From a virus: a stretch of 43,244 bases of DNA. The translations under genes and the position numbers were made by a program. The notes under the pieces were generated by a model. That model was not told the origin of the DNA, ran no database searches, and was given only the letters and a program-made list of their open reading frames with translations. The stretch lies in the IMG/VR virus record IMGVR_UViG_3300042197_003960, positions 1-43,244 of that record. The stretch is one strand, 5' to 3'. Below are positions 38,082 through 43,244 of this stretch, one piece after another; positions within the stretch are counted from its first letter, which is position 1; each line of letters opens with the position of its first letter.

Positions 38082-39451
38082 TGACACAACAATATTTCTA
38101 TGACAACCAGATAAGACGTTTCTTGCTGCAGTTCACCCGTATATTTTCAAACTTCCAGATCATGTATGGTGCGCAGGGTTCCGAGAACGAGACCTTGGTG
38201 CGGGTGCCAGTGAGATATGGAGACTGGAGCCGGCAAGCACAGACCGTGGCACAAGACAACTCTGCCAGCTCAATGCCGTCAGCACCACTGATAACTTTCT
38301 ACATCACTGCCATGGAGTATGATCGTCCGCGCATGCAGGAACCTTACTTCGTGAGCCGCACGCAGGTGCGGCAACGTACCTGGGACCAAGACACCGAGAC
38401 CTATGAGACCACGCAGGGCAACGCTTTTACCATCGAACGCTTGATGCCGGTGCCTTACAAGATGACCATCAGCTGTGACATCTGGACATCAAACACCAAT
38501 CAGAAATTCCAGCTGTTTGAGCAGATCTCTACCTTGTTCAATCCCGCGCTGGAGATACAGAGCACTGACAACTATCTAGATTGGACCAGTCTCAGCGTGG
38601 TCAATCTAGACGATGTGCAGTGGACCAGCCGCAGCATACCCGTAGGCACTGAAAACCCCATAGACATCATGACCATGCGCTTTTCGTTGCCTATATGGAT
38701 ATCATCACCGGCCAAGGTACGCAAACTGGGAGTCATAGAACGCATCGTGGCTTCGGTATTTGATTCACAGGGTGATGCCAACGAAGCCATCGCTGACAGT
38801 GATCTCTTGCTGGGTACGCGCCAGAAGATCACCCCATATGGGTATCAGGTGCTGCTGATTGGCAACAAACTACAGGTGTTGCGCCCCAGTGCCGTGGTAA
38901 ATCCCATGAACGGCAACACTGATCCGCAACAATTTCCTGCCAGCAACGAGTATTGGCCCGCGGTGATAGGCATGTATGGTGCTTTTAGGCCTGGTATCAG
39001 CCAGATACGCCTAGACAGCGCTGGTGGTGATGAGGTCATTGGTACCGTGGTAATCGATCCCACTGACGAGAGATTCTTGCTGTTTGATGTTGATGCTGAC
39101 ACAGTACCAGCCAACACCATGCAACCAGTGCTGGCAGTGATCAATCCTTTGCTGAGCGGTCCCGGTGCGGGACTGGCCGTGGCCACAGCAGGGCAGAGAT
39201 ACCTCATACTGGAAGACATGGGCGATGCTGGTTCCAGTACCCTGGCCTGGGGCGATGTTGTAGCCCAGGCCAACGACATCATAGAGTATGATGGCGCCCA
39301 GTGGAACGTGAGTTTTGACAGCCACGCCATCAGCAACGCGCAGTTCATCACCAACATCACCACGGGGTTGCAATACCGCTGGACTGGTCGTGAGTGGGTC
39401 AAGAGCTACGAAGGTTTGTATCCGGGAGGCGAATGGAGCCTGGTACTCTAG
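38081..39451 (+). CDS. gp15: gp15-like tail sheath stabiliser/terminator
   Basis: A 456-residue protein. The N-terminal half matches T4 gp15 (272 residues): QYFYDNQIRRFLLQFTRIFSNFQIMYG, LVRVPVRYGDWSRQAQTVAQDN, and RLMPVPYKMTISCDIWTSNTNQKFQLFEQISTLFNPALEI. gp15 caps the finished tail and connects it to the neck. The additional ~180 C-terminal residues are a beta-rich extension. The ATG at 38081 overlaps the gp14 stop (TGATG) with a GGAGG SD. Confidence 0.85.
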   Translation: MTQQYFYDNQIRRFLLQFTRIFSNFQIMYGAQGSENETLVRVPVRYGDWSRQAQTVAQDNSASSMPSAPLITFYITAMEYDRPRMQEPYFVSRTQVRQRTWDQDTETYETTQGNAFTIERLMPVPYKMTISCDIWTSNTNQKFQLFEQISTLFNPALEIQSTDNYLDWTSLSVVNLDDVQWTSRSIPVGTENPIDIMTMRFSLPIWISSPAKVRKLGVIERIVASVFDSQGDANEAIADSDLLLGTRQKITPYGYQVLLIGNKLQVLRPSAVVNPMNGNTDPQQFPASNEYWPAVIGMYGAFRPGISQIRLDSAGGDEVIGTVVIDPTDERFLLFDVDADTVPANTMQPVLAVINPLLSGPGAGLAVATAGQRYLILEDMGDAGSSTLAWGDVVAQANDIIEYDGAQWNVSFDSHAISNAQFITNITTGLQYRWTGREWVKSYEGLYPGGEWSLVL

Positions 39452-39864
39452 CCGCGGTGGGCGTGTGGTTTCATGCCCAAGACACTGATCGATGTCTCTA
39501 TCTCATGCGCAGCGATGTGCGCAATCCCGGTTGCTGGGCGCTGCCAGGCGGCAAGATACAGCGCAATGAAAATATCTTGCAGGCCATCACGCGCGAATGC
39601 CACGAAGAACTTGGCGTGATACCCAACATACAGTATCTCGTGCCGTTGGAACAGTTTACCAGCGCCGATGATAGGTTCGTATACCACACATTTTTCGCTG
39701 GCATAGATCGCGAGTTCCGGCCGCGGCTCAATAACGAACATCGTGGATATGCTTGGTTAGACCCAGACGTGTATCCCAGACCGTTGCATCCGGGCCTGTG
39801 GAACACCGTGAATTTTGATGTGGTACAGGAAAAACTACGCTTGATCAGATATCGCAGTAACTGA
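39433..39864 (+). CDS. Nudix hydrolase
   Basis: A 143-residue Nudix enzyme with a perfect Nudix box at residues 40-62 (GKIQRNENILQAITRECHEELGV, pattern GX5EX7REUXEEXGU). It hydrolyses a nucleoside diphosphate linked to another moiety (nucleotide sugar, cofactor, damaged nucleotide or RNA cap). The start at 39433 has a strong SD (GGGAGG) within the end of gp15. ADDRFVYHTFFAGID and HRGYAWLD fit GDP-mannose-type Nudix proteins, but this is weak. It closes the plus-strand operon and overlaps the convergent next gene by 20 bases. Confidence 0.88.
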   Translation: MEPGTLAAVGVWFHAQDTDRCLYLMRSDVRNPGCWALPGGKIQRNENILQAITRECHEELGVIPNIQYLVPLEQFTSADDRFVYHTFFAGIDREFRPRLNNEHRGYAWLDPDVYPRPLHPGLWNTVNFDVVQEKLRLIRYRSN

Positions 39865-40507
39865 TCCACTCACGGAACTGCTGGCACCGGACGTTTGGAT
39901 GTTGCCGCCATGAATCAGGCATGTTGCTTTCTACTCCCACGAGATAGAACGTGGTACTGTCATACACCGACATCACTGTGTCAACGTCTCGTATCCACTG
40001 TGGGTCGCTGATCTTGGTCTCGCGATCAAGCCCCAGGACGAAGATCTCTCGGTGCCCATCAAACGCAGCGAGATACAAGGGCAGCGCTATCTGATGCAGT
40101 CGCGGCGAATGCGGTACCAAGAAAAAATCACCGGGAAACAACAGCACATTGGAAAGATTGGTATACACCGTGGTATTGTCACCGTAGTCAGTACCGCGTA
40201 TGGCCTCCAGCGTGGGCACGTGGGTGGTGACGTAAAAATCTAATCGCATGTGTTGCCAGACCTCGCCCGTGGCATAAGTCTGCAATCGCCGGCTGCCGCG
40301 CAGGCCTCCGCGATGATACTGTAGCCGGGCATGATCAAATCTCTCTCGATCGTCAGCGGTGGCTATCACCGCGGCGCGTCCTGATATGTGCTGGTTTACT
40401 ATGGGGTTGTCGATCCACTCTCGCTCTTGTATCTTGCGACCATCACGGAACGTGGTTCGCGTTATGATGAACTCACCGGGATAATCCTGTCGGTAACGTT
40501 GTTGCAT
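39845..40507 (-). CDS. Conserved phage protein of unknown function, 220 aa
   Basis: A 220-residue protein starting MQQRYRQDYPGEFIITRTTFRDGRKIQEREWIDNPIVNQHISGRAAVIA. It ends with DSTTFYLVGVESNMPDSWRQHPNVRCQQFREWISYCDI. The alternation of short strands and helices (HREIFVLGLD, DTVMSVYDSTTFYLVG) suggests a Rossmann-like fold. I recall relatives next to tail-fibre genes in aquatic T4-like phages without function. Its ATG overlaps the stop of the 33-codon frame upstream (TGATG). Confidence 0.75.
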   Translation of the reverse strand: MQQRYRQDYPGEFIITRTTFRDGRKIQEREWIDNPIVNQHISGRAAVIATADDRERFDHARLQYHRGGLRGSRRLQTYATGEVWQHMRLDFYVTTHVPTLEAIRGTDYGDNTTVYTNLSNVLLFPGDFFLVPHSPRLHQIALPLYLAAFDGHREIFVLGLDRETKISDPQWIRDVDTVMSVYDSTTFYLVGVESNMPDSWRQHPNVRCQQFREWISYCDI

Positions 40508-40608
40508 CAGACGGCATCCATCAAAAATTCACCGTTCCAGATCCAGGTCTTGCCGCCGAATGAGTAGGTGTTGTTGACGCTGGGGTTTGTTGGAAAGTTT
40601 AAGGGCAT
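40507..40608 (-). CDS. 33-aa fibre-like mini ORF
   Basis: A 33-residue frame starting MPLNFPTNPSVNNTYSFGGKTWIWNG. This opening is the stereotyped N terminus of many phage tail-fibre proteins ('LNFP.NP..N..Y.F....W.WNG'). The frame ends almost at once with TGA overlapping the next gene's ATG. It may be a truncated fibre relic or a real micro-domain protein. No clear SD. Confidence 0.5.
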   Translation of the reverse strand: MPLNFPTNPSVNNTYSFGGKTWIWNGEFLMDAV

Positions 40609-40622
40609 GCTATCAATCAGAT

Positions 40623-41003
40623 CTAGTCAGCAGGGTCAGTGACCTCGTGCCAAGACTGGCTGGACTCGTGCCAGGTGTAGCGCGCACCATCATCGGGCAT
40701 GGGAGAGGGAGCTGACCAAAGGCAGGTGTCTTCTACCAAGACCCAAGATGGGTATGGTTGCGGCGGCACAAAGGCGTCGCGATCAGCATCATAGGTGTAG
40801 CCGATGCCGGCGTAGTTCTTGCGGAAAGGGGTGCGGCCACCAGAGTGAACCCCACCAATGGTATTGTATGAGGTGCGCCGGCAAGTCTGACCTCGGAATC
40901 GACCATAGTGTGTTTCCCAATCAATACCATCTTCGCCTTCGTTTTTGCCAACGATCACTTCAGTGACCGTGTTGTTTTCATCTAAAAATGCGTAGTGTGC
41001 CAT
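40623..41003 (-). CDS. Fibre-associated protein, copy 1
   Basis: A 126-residue protein starting MAHYAFLDENNTVTEVIVGKNEGEDGIDWETHYG. It contains TPFRKNYAGIGYTYDADRDAFVPPQPYPSW and a Trp-rich end (YTWHESSQSWHEV). This type of small protein is common beside tail fibres of aquatic phages and may be a fibre tip, chaperone or assembly partner. It is a clear paralogue of the gene at 42825-43217, with a long identical run of DNA at and upstream of the start codon, showing recent duplication or recombination of the cassette. Confidence 0.75.
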   Translation of the reverse strand: MAHYAFLDENNTVTEVIVGKNEGEDGIDWETHYGRFRGQTCRRTSYNTIGGVHSGGRTPFRKNYAGIGYTYDADRDAFVPPQPYPSWVLVEDTCLWSAPSPMPDDGARYTWHESSQSWHEVTDPAD

Positions 41004-41030
41004 GTTTGTCTCTTATTCAAATTGTATGTT
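40978..41030. repeat. Direct repeat, copy 1 (at least 53 bp)
   Basis: Identical to 43192-43244, which is cut by the window end, so the repeat may be longer. It covers the first codons of the fibre-associated gene, the intergenic spacer and the last codons (NIQFE, stop) of the glycine-rich adhesin gene. Copies are 2214 bp apart. Confidence 0.9.
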
Positions 41031-42815
41031 GCCGGTACCAGCGGTGAAGGTTGTTATCTTATATCCTGCTACTGCGGTTGAGGTGGTGAACGTTAGGCCG
41101 CCACCGGGGTTGGAGATGGTGCGGGAGGCGGGGTATTTCAAGATGACTACACCTGATCCACCGTTCCTTCCCACGGCAAAGGTACCGCCGTTGCCGCCAC
41201 CGCCACCGCCGCCTCCTCGGTTGATCGCTCCTTCAGTTTGAGTATTTAGCCCGTCACCATTGCCACCGTTACCTCCACCATCCCTACCCTGTCCGATCTG
41301 TCCACCACCTCCACCGCCAGCATAAGCTACTGCTGTTCCAGAAATAGATGATGTGAAACCATAGCCTCCGGTGCCGCCTAAGCTAGGAGCGTTCCCTCCG
41401 ACACTGCCAGCGCCGCCACCTCCGCCGCCTCCCCAGGCGCCGCCGACTATTCCGTTGCCGCCGTTGTTTCCCTGCCCTGCCGTGCCGTCGCCACCGGTTA
41501 AATTATATCCATAACCGCCACCACCACCTGAACCGCCGGAATTTGGTGTGCCACCACCAGGACCACCACCGATAGCGGTTTGATCATGGAAAACAGAATT
41601 ATTACCTTTGGTGGCTCCGGTAGGATTGTTGAGAGGACCACCTGCGCCGCCTGTTCCTACGGTCACTGTATAATTTGTCACAGTTGTTGAGGTCGTCGTT
41701 CCTGTGAGGAGACCACCAGCTCCTCCTCCGCCCCCACCAGCTCCTCCTCCGCCCCCACCAGCTACAACTAGATATTCAACCTCAACCTCATTAAACTCGT
41801 CTATTAACATGTCAAAGCTGCGAGGACTGGCCTGTGATTCAGCATCCGTGGCTGCCACGGTGAAATTATAGGTGGTAGGACTCACGGCCTGCGAGGTCAC
41901 GTTGCCGCTGATAAGACCCGCGCTGCTGAGACTGAGATTGCCAGGCAATGAATTGCCCGCGGCCAAGGCATATGTCACAGCACTGTCGCTGGTGGCTTCT
42001 AGCTGTATGCTGATGTTTCCAAACACTTGGTTTGGCAGGGTGGACGCCGTGACCCAGGTGGGCAGGCCAGAATAGGTGATGCCGTTGGGTCGCAGGCCCA
42101 CTCCCCCGTCGGGGTTCACTACATACACGATGTAGCTGCCTGCGCTCTGGGCGGGCACCTGCACATCCAAGATCTCGCTGGACTGGAACCCAGTGGCCGT
42201 GGCTGACGTAGAACCGATCAGAGCCTGGCATCCGCTCTGGAATCCGTTGCCCACGATCTGCACGAAACCGCCCGCGAGAGCCACTGCTGTGGCACCTGTG
42301 GGGTTATATGAACCGTCGGTAACTATTATCTGGGTGATCCTGGGCGCTCCGGGTGGTGATGCCGTGGCCGCCGCGTTGGCCATAGCGTTGCCTGAGATCT
42401 CACCACCGGTGGTTTCCACTACATTGATGCCACCGCTGGTGGATATGACCAGGGCCGAGGGGTTGGCCACATTGGCTGTTGGTGCGGGCACCAGGGCTAT
42501 GGCACCGGATTGCGCGTCGGATTTGATGTGCGCACCGCCGAGATCGATGGTGTTGCCCGCGAGATAGAGGTCGCGCCAGCGCAGGTTGGCAGTGCCCAGA
42601 TCGTAAGTGATGTTGGCCGAGGGCAGGATGTTGCCGCCCCAGCCGGATTCGCCCAGGGCGATGACGTTGGCATTGCCGTATCCTTGGGGTAGCCCTGTCA
42701 GCTGCGAGCCATTGCCCAGGAAATAATTGGCGGTGACGTTGCCAGTGACCGTGAGCTCGGCCAGCTCGGGAGTGGCTGTGTTGGCGATGTTGAACTGATT
42801 TATCCGCGTGGTCAT
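41013..42815 (-). CDS. Tail-fibre adhesin: TIG-like, putative-Ig and glycine-rich domains
   Basis: A 600-residue fibre protein. Residues 1-100 hold fibre-type repeats (NVTANYFLGNGSQLTGL, TYDLGTANLRWRDLYLAG). About 154-240 resembles an IPT/TIG domain (PRITQIIVTDGSYNPTG ... NGFQSGCQALIGS ... GSYIVYVVNPDGG). About 250-325 matches a putative-Ig (He_PIG) domain (TYALAAGNSLPGNLSLSSAGLISGNV). From about 348 (EVEYLVVAGGGGGG) to 575 is a polyglycine domain ending SGVVILKYPASR, similar in style to glycine-rich phage adhesins that pack polyglycine helices around receptor loops. It probably decides host receptor binding. The end (NIQFE) is duplicated at the window edge. Confidence 0.85.
   Translation of the reverse strand: MTTRINQFNIANTATPELAELTVTGNVTANYFLGNGSQLTGLPQGYGNANVIALGESGWGGNILPSANITYDLGTANLRWRDLYLAGNTIDLGGAHIKSDAQSGAIALVPAPTANVANPSALVISTSGGINVVETTGGEISGNAMANAAATASPPGAPRITQIIVTDGSYNPTGATAVALAGGFVQIVGNGFQSGCQALIGSTSATATGFQSSEILDVQVPAQSAGSYIVYVVNPDGGVGLRPNGITYSGLPTWVTASTLPNQVFGNISIQLEATSDSAVTYALAAGNSLPGNLSLSSAGLISGNVTSQAVSPTTYNFTVAATDAESQASPRSFDMLIDEFNEVEVEYLVVAGGGGGGAGGGGGGAGGLLTGTTTSTTVTNYTVTVGTGGAGGPLNNPTGATKGNNSVFHDQTAIGGGPGGGTPNSGGSGGGGGYGYNLTGGDGTAGQGNNGGNGIVGGAWGGGGGGGAGSVGGNAPSLGGTGGYGFTSSISGTAVAYAGGGGGGQIGQGRDGGGNGGNGDGLNTQTEGAINRGGGGGGGGNGGTFAVGRNGGSGVVILKYPASRTISNPGGGLTFTTSTAVAGYKITTFTAGTGNIQFE
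41713..41763. repeat. 21-bp tandem repeat in the adhesin glycine region
   Basis: Two identical 21-bp units (41713-41733, 41734-41754) plus 9 bp of a third encode repeats of GGGGGAG on the minus strand. Slippage here would change glycine-helix length in frame. Confidence 0.8.
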
Positions 42816-42824
42816 CGTGTGTAA

Positions 42825-43217
42825 TTACTCGTTTGCATCCGGCGTGATCTCAGTGACCTCGTGCCAGGTCTGGGTGATCTCGTCCCACGCATATCGCTGT
42901 CCATCTCTAGGCATGGCCACTGGTGATTGCCACTGGCAGGTATCTTCGTCTAATGTCCAACTAGGATATGGTTGAGGTGGGATGAAAGCATCTCTCGCCA
43001 CATCGTAGGTGTAGCCAATGCCCGCATAGTTCTTGCGGAACGGTGTGCCACCGTTGGAGTGCTCACCAGCGCACGTATTATAGCTCGTCCTCTTGCAGAC
43101 TTGCCCACGGAAGTTGCCGTAATGTGCTTCCCAGTCAACACCTTGTTCGCCCTCGTGCTTGCCCACGATGACCTCGGTCACGATATTGTTCTCATCTAAA
43201 AATGCGTAGTGTGCCAT
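42825..43217 (-). CDS. Fibre-associated protein, copy 2
   Basis: A 130-residue paralogue of the protein at 40623-41003, with the same order of motifs (MAHYAFLDENNIVTEVIVG, TPFRKNYAGIGYTYD, DAFIPPQPYPSW). The middle differs in composition and codons (for example AHYGNFRGQVCKRTSYNT versus THYGRFRGQTCRRTSYNT), so the pair is not brand-new, yet the 5' ends are identical at DNA level. It lies between the adhesin at 41013 and a second adhesin whose last codons are visible at the window edge. Confidence 0.75.
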   Translation of the reverse strand: MAHYAFLDENNIVTEVIVGKHEGEQGVDWEAHYGNFRGQVCKRTSYNTCAGEHSNGGTPFRKNYAGIGYTYDVARDAFIPPQPYPSWTLDEDTCQWQSPVAMPRDGQRYAWDEITQTWHEVTEITPDANE

Positions 43218-43244
43218 GTTTGTCTCTTATTCAAATTGTATGTT
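43192..43244. repeat. Direct repeat, copy 2 (runs off the window)
   Basis: Same 53 bases as 40978-41030, in the same orientation, ending only because the window ends. Confidence 0.9.
43227..43244 (-). CDS. C-terminal end of a second adhesin gene (partial)
   Basis: The six visible codons (NIQFE and TAA) are identical to the end of the adhesin at 41013-42815. With the repeat this implies that another glycine-rich fibre gene ends here. Confidence 0.6.
   Translation of the reverse strand, partial: NIQFE

Noticed and set aside
1-43244. tRNA genes, CRISPR arrays, integrase or attachment sites
   Set aside because: Intergenic gaps are short and show no cloverleaf-like or regularly spaced repeats. 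No integrase-type protein is present. The only clear repeats are at the fibre locus.
1-43244. Intrinsic terminators
   Set aside because: I looked at gene ends and convergent junctions (2173, 31060, 34766, 39864). Most genes overlap and I saw no convincing G+C hairpin followed by a T run.

Overview
This window is a 43 kb piece of a T4-like tailed phage (myovirus). The T4-type core genes say so: uvsX recombinase, gp32 single-strand binding protein, gp17 large terminase and a gp16-like small terminase, gp4 head completion protein, gp13/gp14/gp15 neck and tail-completion proteins, gp18 sheath, gp19 tube, a gp54-like tube initiator and a gp1-like dNMP kinase. The protein flavour and the accessory genes (glycosyltransferases, radical SAM proteins, amidinotransferase, glycine-rich adhesin) resemble uncultured aquatic relatives of cyanophages and pelagiphages rather than enteric T4. 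The host cannot be named. Sigma70-like promoters and Shine-Dalgarno (SD) sites imply a bacterium with conventional transcription and translation signals.

Layout. Positions 1-940 hold a truncated AAA+ ATPase and a small early gene behind strong promoters. Positions 1050-6057 are a glycan-type cassette: four glycosyltransferases, a cupin, a ParB-like protein and a methyltransferase. Positions 6054-12725 are the recombination and single-strand DNA block (uvsX, gp32 and a weak UvsY candidate), interrupted by A+T-rich cargo: a radical SAM protein, a GIY-YIG endonuclease, an amidinotransferase and an unknown partner. Positions 12827-19053 hold a further glycosyltransferase, an unknown protein, the terminase, a second methyltransferase, a second radical SAM protein and a secreted thermonuclease. 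Positions 19100-24111 carry proteins that look like packaged or processed head-core proteins. Positions 24130-30659 carry the small terminase candidate, gp4, tube initiator, gp19 and gp18. Positions 30759-34147 carry nucleotide and nucleic-acid enzymes, a basic internal-protein candidate and gp13. Positions 34232-39864 carry homing endonucleases and the plus-strand gp14-gp15-Nudix operon. Positions 39845-43244 are a tail-fibre/adhesin locus with a duplicated cassette.

Regulation. Four sigma70-like promoters share spacer features and probably drive early genes. A T4-like late octamer (nnTAAATA, ideal TATAAATA) precedes many structural and accessory genes. In six cases it sits only 4-5 nt before the start codon of a gene with no visible SD, predicting leaderless late mRNAs. 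Genes are tightly packed, with many 1- or 4-base stop/start overlaps (ATGA, TGATG, TAATG, TAGTG) implying translational coupling.

The most notable observations are the predicted leaderless late transcripts; a family of proteins with N-termini resembling the T4 capsid-targeting sequence, plus prohead-protease-type sites; a gp14 gene that appears to start at AUU using an SD inside the preceding homing endonuclease gene; an amber-split GIY-YIG endonuclease; and a repeated adhesin cassette. No database search was possible. Family assignments rest on motifs, length, gene order and recall of T4-like homologues.
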